From: Pipra filicauda
Taxonomy: Eukaryota; Chordata; Aves; Passeriformes; Pipridae
NCBI RefSeq assembly: GCF_003945595.2
Contig: NW_024104451.1
Location: 752,941 to 816,940 of the forward strand
Direction: 5' to 3'
DNA length: 64,000 nucleotides
The notes under the pieces are model-generated. The model searched no databases, had not been told where the DNA came from, and saw only the letters and a list, made by a program, of their open reading frames with translations. The position numbers and the translations under genes were made by a program. Below are positions 9,126 to 22,300 of the stretch, in pieces. Numbering within the stretch: position 1 is the stretch's first letter; the number at the start of each line of letters is the position of its first letter.

Positions 9126-10938
9126 CACAGAATCATGGAATCAACCGGGTTGGAAAAGACCTCTGAGATCATCAAGTCCAACCCTTGATCCAACCCCGCT
9201 GTGGTTTCCAGCCCATGGCACTGATGCCACATCCAGTCTCACCTTAAACACCTCCAGGGACGGAGAATCCACCCCCTCCCTGGGCAGCCCATTCCAATGG
9301 CTGATTACTCTCTCTGGAAAAAGTTGCTTCCTAATATCCAACCTAAACCTTCTCTGGCACAGCTGAAGACCCAGCCCTCTTGTCTTGCTGATGGTTGCCT
9401 GGGAAAAGAGCCCGAACCCCCACCTGGCTCCCCCCTCCTGTCAGGGAGTTGCAGAGTCAGGAGGTCTCCCCTGAGCCTCCTCCTCTCCAGGCTGAGCCCC
9501 CCCCAGCTCCCTCAGCCTCTCCTCACAGCACTTGTGCTCCAGTCCCTTCCCCAGCCTCGCTGCTCTTCCCTGGCCCTGCTCCAGCCCCTCCATGTCCTTC
9601 CTGAGCTGAGGGCCCAGAGCTGGACACAGCACTCCAGGGGTGGCCTCACCAGTGCTGAGTCCAGGGGCAGAATCACTGCCCTGCTCCTGCTGCCACACTG
9701 TTCCTGAGCCAGGCCAGGATCCATTGGCCCTCTTGGCCACCTGGGCACGCTCTGGCTCCTGTTCAGCTTCCTGTCCATCCCCACCCCCAGCTCTCTTCCT
9801 GCCTGGCTGCTCTCCAGCCACTCTGTCCCCAGCCCGTGGGGCTGCAGGGGGCTGTTGTGGCCAAAGTACAGGACTGTGGCCAAGTGCACTTGGTCTGCTT
9901 GAACCTCATCCCCTTGGAATCAGCCCAACTCTCCAGCTTGTCCAGGTCCCTCTGCAGAGCCCTCCTGCCTTCCAGCAGATCAACACTCCCCCCCAACTTG
10001 GTGTCATCTGCAAATTTAGTAATGGTGGACTCAATCCCCTCATCTAAATCCTCAGTAAAGATATTAAACAGAACTGGGCCCAACTCTGATCCCTGGGGGA
10101 CACCACTAGTGACCGGATCCCAGCTGGATGCAGCTCCATTCCCACCACTCTCTGGGCCCGGCCAGCCAGCCAGTTCCTGACCCAGCACAAAGCGCACCTG
10201 TCCAAGCCTTTTCCAGGAGTGTGCCATGGGAGACGGTGTCCAAGGCTTTGCTGAAGTCCAGGGAGACACATCCACAGCCTTCCCCTCATCCACCAGGGGG
10301 GTCACCTGATCCTAAAAGGAGATCAGGTTGGTCAGACAGGACCCTGCCCTTCCTAAACCCGTGCTGGCTGGGTCTGATCCCTTGTCCATCCTGTAGGTGC
10401 TGTGTGATTGCACTTAGAATGATCTGCTCCATAACCTTGCCAGGTACTGGGGTCAGGCTGACGGGCCTGGAGTTTCCCGGGTCCTCCATCTGGCCCTTTT
10501 TGTGGATGGGCGTGACATTCGCCAACTTCCAGTCATCTGGGACCTCCCCAGTGAGCCAGGGCTGTTGGGAAATGATGGAGAGAGGCTTGGCGAGCTCTTC
10601 TGCCAGCTCCTCATCACCCTTGGGTGGATCCTGTCTGGTCCCACAGACTTGTGAGGATCCAAGTGGCTCAGCAGGTCACTGACTGTTCCCTCCTGGATTA
10701 CTGTTTGGTTTCCTGTCTCTGTCTACCAGCTCCAGAGGCCACTTGTCCTGAGGACAACCTGTCTTACTGTTGAAAACTGAGGCAAAGAAGGTGTTAAATA
10801 CCTCAGCCTTTTCCTCATCTTTGGTGACTCTGTTCCCCCCCATGTCCAACAAAGCACGGAGGTTTTCCCTGCCCCTCCTTGTGCTATTGATGTATCTGTA
10901 GAAGCACTTCTTGTAATCCCTGACAGAAATGGCAAGAT
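9126..10938 (-). mobile_element. CR1 LINE, long 5'-truncated copy (-)
   Basis: At about 1.8 kb this is the longest CR1 copy in the window. Read on the minus strand, it begins in the reverse-transcriptase domain and ends at the 3' tail (genomic 9126-9180, AATCATGGAATCAACCGGGT). Broken frames give recognisable RT pieces: IHKKGQ...NSRPVSL near 10.45-10.51 kb and the catalytic-motif region [16 protein letters not shown]...FADDTKLGG at about 9.99-10.13 kb, with FADD in the YXDD position. Frames change several times, so it is inactive. The 5' boundary (10938) is approximate. Confidence 0.93.
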
Positions 10939-13604
10939 TGCAGAAGCATTTCCCAGTTGTGGCCCCCTATGTCCTGGGGCTATGGGTCAGCAGTCCTCAG
11001 GGTTCCCAGGTACCTGCAGGCCAAGTGTGAGCCACAGGGCTTGCTGCCACACTGTGAGCCGTGTACTCATTATCTGGGGCTGGGAAGAGCAGTTAATGAA
11101 GAAGTACGGGTGCAGTGTACAGAGACAGTCCTTAAACACACGCTTTGTGCCAAACAGAGAGAAAAGGGAAATGAAGGAGTAGAAGCTGCTCCTTCTACTT
11201 CCCTCTCCCAGCCATTCCCATCCCACTGCAAGCCCTCATGGTGCCCACTCCAGGCCCCAGGAATGTGTCCAGAAACCCTGACCCCTGCCCAGCTCCAGTG
11301 GAGTGGAATGGGAGGTGCCACTAATCACCCACACCTCCACTTCATATCCTCAGGCGGCTGTTTTCAAGCTGCTTGTCCCTTGGGATGGATTTGCCTGGGA
11401 GCTCCTGCCTGAAGTTGTTTTATTGTGTCCTAGATCAAGAAAATGCAATATAAGCTGTTTCACAGCACTAAAAATCCTCATTGCTCTCCTTGGGAGCAGC
11501 TCTGGCCCCTTGAGTGGTGGCACTGGGGACAGGATGTGCACCTTACTCAAACTGGGAAAAACTACCAGACCCTGAGAACCCTCAGTGGAGTCTTGCTGGG
11601 GTTTGGTGGCCAGAGGAAGGTCCCTCAGGCACAGGCCCAGCATGGCCTTTCCCAACTGCCTTGCCCTCCACAGATGCCCAAGACCTGGCTGGCTCAGGTG
11701 GGCTCCATCCCAGGTCCACAGGACTCCACAGCCATGTCTCTCTTCCCTCTTCCCTTCTCTCTGCTGGCAGGGAGACATAACCATGTCTGGCCAGACATGC
11801 ATCCAGGGGAACAGCTCAGTTCAGTCCCTGCAGGAGCCAGGGCTGTGTGGATGTGTTGTGGCTCAAGTGCTTTGTAAATTGGGGTTGTTACCACCTTTGA
11901 TCACTTGCTGCCTGGTGGCCGGGACCCTCCTGCTGCCAGCACTGGGCTTTGCAGCCTCCTCTTGCCAGCACTGGCTCTCAGCCCCCAGATGGGCTCAGAG
12001 ACTTTTGTCAACCCACCTACACCACACTTGAGAATAGCTGTGAGGCTCCTTGGGCTCTGTGAGGAGCCAGGCACTCAGGGAACCTGTGATTATTTCAAGG
12101 CTGGGGACAGTTCCTCCCTTGGGGGCACCTGTGGGATGGGGACAGGGATGTGCTCTGCAGTGGGCAGGAGCTGCAGAGGCTGAACAGGAGACAATAGCCT
12201 GAGCAACATGTGGAGGGGATAGATGCCGATCACACCTATGGGGAAACCACAGCCCTACAGCCCCACAAAACCTCCTTGTGCCACCCTTAGATGCCCACAG
12301 CCTGCGTAGCACCCAAGGGTGCAGGGGGGAGACAGGGGCCTGGCTCCCCAGTTGCTCTGGGAGCAGGCAGCATGCAGGCTTCACACTGCACTTTCATCCC
12401 AGAGGAACTGCCCATCACCTGAGATGGGCATGGTCCATCACATGAAGAGCCTGGGATTTGCCCAAGGCTCTGAGTGTGGCTTTCCAGCAGCGAAGGAGCA
12501 TGGAGGAGTTTACCTAGAGCAAATAATCGTGAGAGCACTCAGGAATGACCACAGCCAGGAGGTGACCTCACTGGAAAGAAATCTGGGTGTTATATTTACA
12601 CTTCTCTGACAAAAAGACCTATTTCCCAAAGATGAACATGGGACGGAGGTTTTGCATTTGTTGCATAAAAAATAGACTTGTTTCTATATTTAGTATTTGG
12701 GTCACCAGCAGCTTTCTGCCAGGAGACACCAAAACATCTTTGGAAAACAGGGCTGCAAACCGGCTCTGGGCCAGGCAGCGGTGTCCGGTCGGGAAGGCTG
12801 CCCAGGCAGGCAGATACGTGGGGCAGTGATCAGGGGGAGGATTGGCCGCCTCCTGCAGCAGCGCCCGGGGGGGGCAGGGTGTCCGTCCCAGCTGGGGACA
12901 CTGCAGAGCCCCCTGCCACGGGCAGCCCCGTGACCCCGGCCCGGCAGTGCTCTGACTCAGAGCGTCCCGCACTGACACCTCCTTGTTTTCCACAAACTCC
13001 TCGTTTGGCCTGGGGACAGAAGGAAATAGCAGCTGGTGAGATGAGCCCAGTAATTTGACCCCAGGCGATTTTGGGGTGTGTGTCTCGGTATGGAGTAAGC
13101 TTGGCCTGGGTGCAGCAGCCAGGGCCACTGCCTGTGCAGCAAGAGGATGGTGTGGGACTGGACAGGGCAGCACCCTGTCACTCCCTACCACTGCCACCCC
13201 CTGGCACCTCCGCCAGAGCCCGGCAGTGGGAGCAGACAGCTGTCACAGAAAGGGAGAGCAGGCAAAGGTTTGCACTCCCCCTGCCTGCACTGCAGAAGGA
13301 AGGAGTGGGGGACCCACCTGCTGCCTCATTAGCAGCCACTGGCCACAGAGCATCTCATCCTTAGCAGTAGCTCGTGATGATCCCCTCAAATGTGACTGAT
13401 GCCCAACTTCTACCTTCAACACCATGCCAAGAGAAGGCATCTGCCCACCCTGCTGCCCCCTCCCCTCCACTGCCAGGAAGTGGCTGGTCCTTCCTGCTCC
13501 CTGATCCGGGCAGGTTTCACATCCTGCAAGGCTTGCCCTTCCTCGCACAGGCTGTATCGCTGGGTCCCAGCAGCAGCACCCCAAAAGGCTTCATGCCACA
13601 AGCC
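10939..13604. other. Intergenic, no gene recognised
   Basis: Unique sequence with no supported exon. A moderately GC-rich stretch (about 12770-12960) contains an AP-1-like TGACTCA (12954-12960). Open frames on both strands here lack recognisable domains. Confidence 0.4.
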
Positions 13605-13800
13605 ATAGGGGTGGTGTGTGCTCCATAGAGGTGGGATGTGCTCCATAGTGGTAGGGTGCTCTCCATAGGGGTGGGATGTGCTTCACAGGGATGGGATGTC
13701 CTCCGGAGTGTGGTGTGCTCTCCATGGGGAGGGTGTTCTACATGGGAGAGTTGTTCTCCATGGAGAGGAGTGTGAGCTCTATAGAGCGGGTGTGCACATC
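13605..13800. repeat. Degenerate minisatellite (about 26-bp unit)
   Basis: Repeated variants of GGGGTGGGATGTGCTCCATA follow each other: copies near 13605, 13629, 13660 and 13683, then increasingly diverged versions to about 13800. Each keeps the CTCCAT(A/G)G core. The array is imperfect and decays toward the right. Confidence 0.8.
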
Positions 13801-13934
13801 ACGGTGTGGAGACAAGGAATGGACCCCAGCTCAAGGCTTGCTCTTCCTATGGTCCTACTGACTCCAGCCAGGCTGGACAGGGACCCTGGAGGCCCTTGGG
13901 AGTCTGACGACTACAGAGTCCCCCCAGACCTTCG

Positions 13935-13958
13935 ACTGAAGCCCTCGAGGGCTTCAGT
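13935..13958. repeat. Perfect 24-bp palindrome
   Basis: ACTGAAGCCCTC (13935-13946) is followed directly by its exact reverse complement GAGGGCTTCAGT (13947-13958), with no spacer. The centre is CTCGAG. The flanking bases do not extend the symmetry. Confidence 0.95.
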
Positions 13959-16900
13959 GATAACATGGACTTGCAGCTTCTATAAATCATTTTCTGGAAA
14001 CTCAGCATCTTCTGTCTTGGTATCTTGCAGCAGCTGATGCACTTCTCTCATGTGGACATCTCCAGGGAGGTGGACAGGGCCTTCTGCCTGCCCCACAGCA
14101 GCTGGATTTTCCTGGGTTTGGATCACACATGTCTCTTGACTCCTCTGCATGCTCCTGGGTTGGGAGTGACCCCCACACAGGTGCCATGAAGTGGCCAGGA
14201 TTCCACCCGGTCAGCAGCACTTTATTCAAGAGTGTTCCCAAATACCCCTCAAGTCCATGTGTCCCAAAAGTAGGATGAGTGTCTGAATCAGCATTCAGGG
14301 CCTCTTTAAAGTGAAGGTTAAATACTGCCTAAGCTGATCCCAGGCTAGTAGGAGTCCAAGTCTGGCCACTCCTGATTCACTGGAGGTGCTGCAGCCCACT
14401 GACTCAGGGCAGGTCAAGCTGTGGTGCCACTGGGGCCCCATGTGGGTCTGGGTTGGGCGAACCAAGCAACCCAGAAACTGCCACCTCCCACACGAGAGGG
14501 TTTCTGCCTCTTTTGACTCCTGCCACATATTTGTCTTGTGCAAGATGTGGTCTTGGCAGTCAGTCCTGCTGGAGAGCCCCAGGATCCACCCAGGCTCAGC
14601 CCTTCATGGCAAGGGTGAAAAATTAAGGGTTGAAGCTGAATAAAAGAGCCATCATTTGATCGCCCAGCCAGGCCTCCCACAGTTCAGTGCAGATTTGCTC
14701 CTGTTTGAGCTGGAACCCCAGGAATGCACACCTTGAACTGTGAGCCTGTATGAGCTGAGGCACACGGCAGCAGTGACCATGAAGGACTTCATCCTCATCT
14801 TCATCTGCTCACAGTCCCATGTATTTGCACCAATTTATTTTAAATCTCTCTCTAGGACAGAGGCAGGAACTTCCTACACTCAAATGCAATTTGCTCATAG
14901 GACAACTATAAGCAAATACAATGAAACCTGGGTCTTCCATTTCAGGGGATGGGAAAATTCAGGGGAGAAAATCACTCTTCCTTGGCTGCCTCACCTTGAT
15001 TGCTCAGCTAAGGCTTGTCAGAGAGTGGTCAGGGCAGAGTGACCCAGGTGGACCAGTTCTCTTGCACTTTCCTGGTGCCATCCAGACATGCCCCTTTCCT
15101 TCGATCCTTGTACCTCACGATACAGGGCCACACCAACCTTCCCTAGCACCAAGTGTTTGCAGGGGACATTGCTGCTGGCCACCACCATGGTGACATAGCC
15201 TGGTTCTGGTGTGGAGACAAGGCTGCTCCCTTGGGCTTTCCTTCTGATGCCCATGCTCCCATCAAATCTTCACCATGAGCATCTTCATCCCAGAAGATCT
15301 GAGTAAAGTGGGGAAAAACGAACTCATCACTCTCTGCCGAGTTCTCTATCCCACCTTTTGGGTTTGTCACATTGTGAAGAGACAGGGCTCCCCAGAGCAT
15401 CCTGGGAAGGGCCAGAAATATTGTGCCAGCAATGGCTGGTGGGAGCAGCTTTGGGATGGCCATGCTGTGCTCAGCTGCCCTGGCCAGGCCACCAGCACCA
15501 GCTCTGCTCTACTTTCCCTTTCCTCATGGGTGAGTTTTCACCAATCTAAGTTGTTTGTGCTGGACTAGGATCCCTGGGGCAAGGAGAGGTTTATCCAGCA
15601 CTCAGCGTGACCCTCAGTCTTGGAGGGTCTGTTCCAGGCAGTGTCTCAGCTGGACTGATGGCTGTCCTTGTGCTGAGTCACCGTGACTCTTCCAGTGTCT
15701 TCAGACTATGAGGTGCTGGCCAGGAGAGAGTCAGAGTCTGAGCCCCCCCACTCTCTGTGCCTGGGGTGTCAGAGGCAGCCACTCAGGGACCTGTGCTCTG
15801 CAGCTGCCCCAGGGCGAGCAGAGACCTCAGTGCTGCTGCAACCCCAAGTCCTGGCCAGGCCTGGCTCTCCCTGGGGTACAGGGACTGGCTGTCTCCAACT
15901 TTTTCCAAGCGCTCTCCTGGTCCATGATGCTGGGAGTATTCCTGCCGCACTGGGATCCTTCTGCCCATTTGGTACTTTGGCTCAGAGTCTCTCCCTGAAG
16001 AGACCCTTGCTCTTGGGACCCTGCAGAGCAGCTCTTTCTCTCCTTCTTGGAGCAAGATTGTAAAGCCAGGTGTGAAAAATGGAGATGAGCAACCCGGGGA
16101 GCTGATGAAGAGCCTGAAGCAAGTTCACCAGTTTCCACATGGCATCTCTCCAAGGGAGGGACCTTCTTCCTTGTTGAGCTCCCGTGCCTGGAAAGGGCTA
16201 TGGTAGCACTAGGCAAAGTCTTTGGAGTCTCGAAGCACAGACAGCACAGCACCCAGGAGTGTGATGCCAGACCAAGAGACCTCCCCTGCCTGCTGCTCAC
16301 AGAGAAACGGAGTGTCTTTGAGAAGCATGAGGTGGGTGCTGCAGGTGCCTGGCACCACTGCTATGCCCCCCACTTTGCCCAGTGCCAGCCCCAGACTGCA
16401 GGGACCCTGAGGCTGTGCAGCATGTACAGGGCAGGAGGACTCTGCAGCCTCCTCTAAGCTGCCTCCAGCAGCACCAGAGCTTGCTTCCAGGTATCACCCT
16501 GGAGTGAAACCCAAGAGAGCTCCCGATAAAGGAGGGCAGCTATAAATGTCCTGCCCTGTGTAGGTTTCGCTATATTGAGGGGAGGAAAGGAACACTAAAG
16601 TCTCCTCTTAATCCGCAGTCTGGTTTTGTGCTGAGACGATGAGAACAGATCCCCTGTGACCGTGCCCAGGGTGCCTCCCCTGCACTCCAGCATGTGTGTG
16701 GACACCGGTGTGCGCACACCCCTGCACACAGCATGTCCCCAGCACACCCCTCCATGTCCTCCCTACTACCCATCCACCCCCTTGACCTGAAAAACACAAC
16801 ACCACTGAGGTTAAAATTAGCTTTGGGCTATTTCCAGCCAGGTCAGCAACTCTGCTCGGGGGCAATACCAGTTGTGTTTTCTGTCTGGATGCACCACAGC

Positions 16901-17816
16901 CGCAGCCCTGGTCGGAGAAGGAGCGCAGTGCAAAATGTGGGACCGTGGCTCGAGCCAGCCAGTCACAGAACAGGCCTCTGGAGAGAGGGGCTGGAACCCG
17001 GCTGCAAAGAGCCAGGCTGCATTTTCTATGCACCTGGGGATGCTCGGGGTTTCTGGTTATTCCCTTGGGCTGAGCCATGGCCCCATTCACGGGACTGGGG
17101 AGGCACCACAGTGCACAGCCACATTAGGGCCATTGTGGAAAAACTTCCCACCCCACCCATGGGAAGTTTGCATCTGGTGCCCAACAGGAGATGAACTGGT
17201 AAACACTGGGCTTCGGTGCCTGCAGGTCCCACATGAATCTGGACAGGTGAAGAACATTCAGGGCCAGCAGGGTCCTAGTCTCATCCCAGCTCTCATTCTC
17301 CTCCTGCTACCCCTCTCCCACAGGCACCAAACCCCCACCACATTGCAGCCTCTGCCTTCTGCATGGCCAGGAGCGAGTCCCTCCCCACAGGGCTGTGCTT
17401 CATGTGCAGCAGGCTCCTGAAAGCCTGAGGACAAGCCACCTCCATGTGCCAGCAGTCATGGTTGGGCAGGATTAATGGCCATGTTTGTTCCAGGTGCTGC
17501 CAAGGTGCCTGATTGTGCTGACAGGGCACCCTTAGTCATCCCAGCACAGGGGCAGGGTCCTACTGTAGTGGGGTGCTGGGTGAGCCAGGCTCTGCCAGTG
17601 CTGGTCAGGCATTGTAGGCTGGGACCAAGGTCACCCTAAAGGATATGGGAGACAGTGGCTCTGCCCTTCCATGAGCCCTGGGCTGACCTCAGCGGGTGTA
17701 GCCCGTCTCACCTTGCAAGGCTGGAATGGAGGTAAATATCTTCGAGCTTGGTGACAGTGGACTGAAAGCCCTCAAGGACTCTGTGGCATTTCAAAAATCC
17801 TCCCCCAGACGACTGG
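13959..17816. other. Intergenic, no gene recognised
   Basis: No exon, RNA gene or transposon recognised. Open frames on both strands are short and without family resemblance. Confidence 0.4.
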
Positions 17817-17915
17817 TGCGAGGCAGAGTGCCACTGTGTATACCTTGGCACCTCGCTGAAGGGCTGTGTCACCATCCCCCAGAGCCAGGAGAGGAATTAG
17901 GATCGCAGTGACATC
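17817..17915. repeat. Copy 1 of an unclassified ~100-bp repeat
   Basis: Begins TGCGAGGCAGAGTGCC and includes TACCTTGGCACCTCGCTGAA and GAGAGGAATTAGGATCGCAG. It aligns in the same orientation with 19281-19381, about 1.46 kb to the right, with most positions identical and a few 1-3 base indels. Similarity stops sharply on both sides. It is not CR1 and I cannot assign it to a known family; no shared frame is open in both copies. Confidence 0.85.
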
Positions 17916-19280
17916 GGAGATGGGACTCTGAATTTGAGGAGAGGACAAGAGGAAAGTTTTTCCTTTGCTCTTTGGGCACCTTTGACACAGAGGGGAGTTT
18001 TAAAATACACACAATCCCTGGTCACCCCATGCCTCTGGGTTACATTATCTGGGTCTTGGGTGCAGATCAAGCATGGAGTGTGGTGGGAGATGCATGGCAA
18101 TCCCTCCCCAGATCAGGCTTGGTGGTGGGACTGGTCTGGTATAATTTGCAGAAGCCCTGTGCCCGACCCCACTTCAGAGTGTGGTGGCCCCACTCCCCTT
18201 GACCTCAGGAGCTGTGGCTGTGGTTCAAAACTGCAGAGAGCTCTGTAACAGGGACAGCACAGCGAGCTCCCAAGGCAGGGAAGCTCCCCCAGCACTTGGG
18301 TCTCCACACTGCTCTGTCCCATCACAGCAGTGGCAAGGAGACCTGTCACACTGGCACGGGATGCTGGGGACACGTGTCCCTGTCACTTTGCTCCTCAAAC
18401 GGTGGGTGGCCTGCCCCAGCACAGCGCTTTCCAAGGAGCTGACCTTAAAAAGAGCAAAACACAGGCTGCTCTGAAGGTTTCTGTTCTCAGGCATTTCCAT
18501 CGGGTCTTGGCAAGCACCCTGGTCCTGCCAGCCAAGCTCTCCCACCAGGAGGGTAGCTGTCACTGAGCCCAACCACAGCAGCCTTATAAGGACCCATCAC
18601 TGACACTGCCCTTGGATCCCTCTGCTCTCTCCAGGATGCACATGGACATGAAACCCTCAAGACCCACTCAAGGCGGAAGATGACCCAGCACCTTCTCCCA
18701 TTCTCTCACACATGAAGCCCAGGTTTTTGCTTCTCTGAAAGTCTCATTGGAAGGAAGGAGAGTTAGCAAAGGCCTTTCATGGTTTCCAGGCTTAGCTGCT
18801 CCATCAAAACACCTTAAAAAACAATTTTCCTACCTTTTTTTGAATATTAATGAAGAAACCAAAAAGCTGATTTACCTGCCTTCTCTTCAATGCCCTTCCT
18901 TTGGGAACCTGAGGATCCCAAAAATGGAAAGGCTTTGACCTGTGATAGAGCAGAGCACAAGAGCAAAAAGGGGCCCTAAGTCAGCACATGGCCCAAAAAT
19001 AGAAGCAGGGTTATCTGAAAAATGCACTAAATATAGACAAAAGTGCTTTGGGGCCCAGCTGCAGCTGGGCCAGCCCGGCACAGAGCTCAGTGTCACTGCA
19101 GGCAGATGGGCTTTTTAAAAGCCCAGCTCATGTGCTCAGAACAGGTTCGTGTCCTCCCTCAGCTGGTACAGCCCCACGTAACTCTGCTCCGGCTCTCAGG
19201 GCACCCAGAAAGTGAGGGACCAAAATTCTCATCCCTGCGGGTGCTCCCAGAGTGAGGAGGAGGCAGCAAGCCCAGCTCAG
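17916..19280. other. Intergenic between the two unclassified repeat copies
   Basis: About 1.36 kb of unique sequence with nothing recognised. Confidence 0.4.
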
Positions 19281-19381
19281 TGCGAGGCAGAGTGCTGCTG
19301 TGTACACCTTGGCACCTTGCTGAAGAACTGTCACCCTTCCCCAGAGCCGGGAGAGGAATTGGGATCGCAGGGACATTAGGA
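19281..19381. repeat. Copy 2 of an unclassified ~100-bp repeat
   Basis: Begins TGCGAGGCAGAGTGCTGC and matches 17817-17915 through to about GGATCGCAGGGACATTAGGA. The two copies are direct repeats. Confidence 0.85.
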
Positions 19382-22300
19382 ATGTGTCCCCTGTGCAAGA
19401 AACCTCCATAGCAGATCTGCACTGGCTTTTGGAAGGCACAGGCACAGGTGATCCCTCTGGGAGTGAGGTCAACCAGGCTCCCATGGCCACCAGATCACTC
19501 ACCTGGAACTTCACAACTGACTTTGTTGTTGGTTTAAGCCAGAGGGGAAGGTGCAGGCAGGGCTCCTTTCATCCAAGGCAGGTCATTCCGCTCTGTTTTA
19601 CAGCACAGTGGGAAAACTTCCATTTTTCCAGCACTTTACAACCCTGTAAAAGCCTAATCTTTCCCTCTGCCCTGCCCTATGTGCAATACTGACCTGCTGC
19701 AGAAGCTTTCAGGATAGGGGGTCCAGGCAGCCGTAAGCCCAGCATCATCCATCAGCTCAAGCAGCACTGCTGCCTCTGGCACTGTGCAGAGGTGTCCCCA
19801 GTGGGTCTCTCCTTGCCCAGGGTGGGGCATTAAAGCCAGGTCTAGAAGGGAATTTTTCCTCCTGCAGCCTGCCAGACCCCTTGACCTGACAGATACACCA
19901 CTTCCCCATCTCCTGCCCTTGGAGGTGCAGGAGTGACTGACCCGTCCGGGCACACACGTTCCAAGGAGGACAGGCACGGTCTGGAGGAGCAGAGGAGAGC
20001 ACCAATGGGCAGCAGGAGAGAAGGAAGGGAATTTTGCCCATGCAGTCCCCAGGCACTGGAGGACTGCTCTCCCAGGAGATCTCCAGAGCTCTGGGTGAGC
20101 ACCAAAGAGGATCCATCAGCTCTGCATGTTTCTAAGATTTGGTGATTTTTGGTCACCAGCTACCGGGATTTTAAAAAATCCTCCCCTGAGCCTGAGGACC
20201 AGCAGAAGGAAGCTGAAAAAATGTGTCCTACAGGGCCAAGCCTTGTATCATGGTTTGAAACTAGTCAAACCACGACACCTTGCTATTTTTTTGAAATGAG
20301 ATAGGAAAGTTTCTTCGGAAAAGGTCCAAGATCCTTTGAAGTTCTTGCGGCTCATTGCCTGTACCTTGAGTAAGCCCTGGCAGCCTGGCACCTTCCCCTG
20401 CTGATGCTTGTGGCAGATCCAAGATGCCAAGGGACAGCCTCACCTGTAGCAGTGGGATCTCTTTTGGGAACAAAGCCATGCCTGGAGCACATGGCTGCCT
20501 TCATCACATGATGCTCACAGATTCACAATCCATGGATTTTTAGGCAAATGCACACTTTGCCAGGCATGTCTGACGCAGCCAGCTCAGAGCACAGGGCACG
20601 GGAAGAGGTGCCACTCCCCACAGCACTGTCCTCAGGAGCCAAGGTGCTTCCCCAGCATTTCTGCTCCCGACTCACATCAGCCCTCCCTGACCTCCAGCCA
20701 CAGCCACATTGTTTCAGCCACGGAGGAAGCTGGTTTTGCAACACCAGAAACACAAACACACCTCCAGGACCTGTGCCCAGATGTCCCCCGACGCCCTAGG
20801 CCTTTTGAATGACTTCTTTCATAAAAACAGTGTCATGGTAGGGTGCAGATAAGCTCTGACAAACAGTGTCAGGTGTTCCTGTCCTCCCCTGTCCTTCATG
20901 GGACTGCAGCACCCCATCATTATAGCTGAGACCAGGAAGGGGCTGGAAGGGGAGGCCAGCACAGGGAGTTGCCCCATGGGCATGCAGGGCAGGTTGCTGG
21001 CTGGTGGAGGAGGAGAACTCATAACATGGAGGAGGAACAGGATGGGGAACTGCTGCCATTGGTAACCACAGGAACTCATGGCCCGTGCAAGACTTTTCCC
21101 TTCCTCTCCCAGGAGCGGGGTCACCCACTGCAGGAAGGGCAGCTGGAGATGGACCGAGCAGCAGCATTTTGTGGGACTCAGGGCAGTGCTCCAGCAGGCA
21201 CGGATGGCTCTGCCCACCTGCCCACAAGCAGTGACCTGGGCAGGCAGAGGGACCAGAGGCAGAGCCTCCTCCGTGCACCATCCACTTCTCAAAGTTACAG
21301 AGCTGGATTCTGCTTTGCTGAGGGCACCATGACCCTCATCCAGCAAAGTACGATGCACGCTGGTGTTCAGAGACAGCTGGGCTGAATCCAGGCAGCAATG
21401 GGAATAACTTTCCCCACGCCATTCCTCTCCTACATTGCCACCTGGGCAGCAGTACTGGTGTGGGATTGTGCCCAAGCACCCAGGGTGGGCAGCTCTACAG
21501 CATCCCTTCCCAGGCAGGCAATATTCCCGGGAAATAAAACTTTACTTCAATAAGTGTTTTCCCTGGTCTCATCCAAATTAAAGCAATGAGAGCAGGGCAG
21601 CAGCAGAAAAAACATGTCCAGGAGCACTGCTGCTTTTCTGGCTACAAACCTCTTCACCTTAGAACCATCACACACATGGATGAAAGCTTTTCCTGCAAAC
21701 CCTATTTTTTTCCCAGTTGCATAATTTGTATGTATATATAACTTGGGTCATTAAAGAACCCCTTTTACTTCCTGCTCTTCTGCAACCGGAGGCCGCCAGT
21801 GGGGTGATGCAAGAGGTGACTGCAATTGCAGTGGCACGGCACCAGCACCAGCTCCACTCTCCTGCCCCAGTGCCCAGCATGTGGTGCAAGGCAGGATTTA
21901 CTGAACTGGTGTGAAGGAAAGCTGGAGACAGAGTTTGGGAGGTGGGGCAGATGTGGAAAAGCAACAGAGAGGATAGAAACCATTCTTTTGGTTACCATAA
22001 AGTACTTTAGATGTGCCTAGCTCAGCATCCCAAACACTGCAAATGGGATGGAGCTAGAATATTATCACTCCACCCCTGGGGATGGCATCACCGGGGCTGG
22101 TTCAAGAGGTGGCCATTATAGAGAAGCACTCACGGACATGCTCCTCCTTAGGAAGATCCTTCCAAAGGCAGAGGGACTCCAACTGGTCCTGTGCCTCTCA
22201 TAATCAGAAAGCTAAAGGCGGTGTTTCTCTCGCCACCTCTTTCTGACAGAAAGCTGAAGAAATAAAGCTGGAGCAGAACAAAGATGAATGAATCTGCCCA

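Noticed and set aside
20819..21475. A 218-codon minus-strand open frame in the intergenic region.
   Set aside because: Composition looks random, with no domain, signal or splice context. Chance frames of this length are expected in GC-rich bird DNA.
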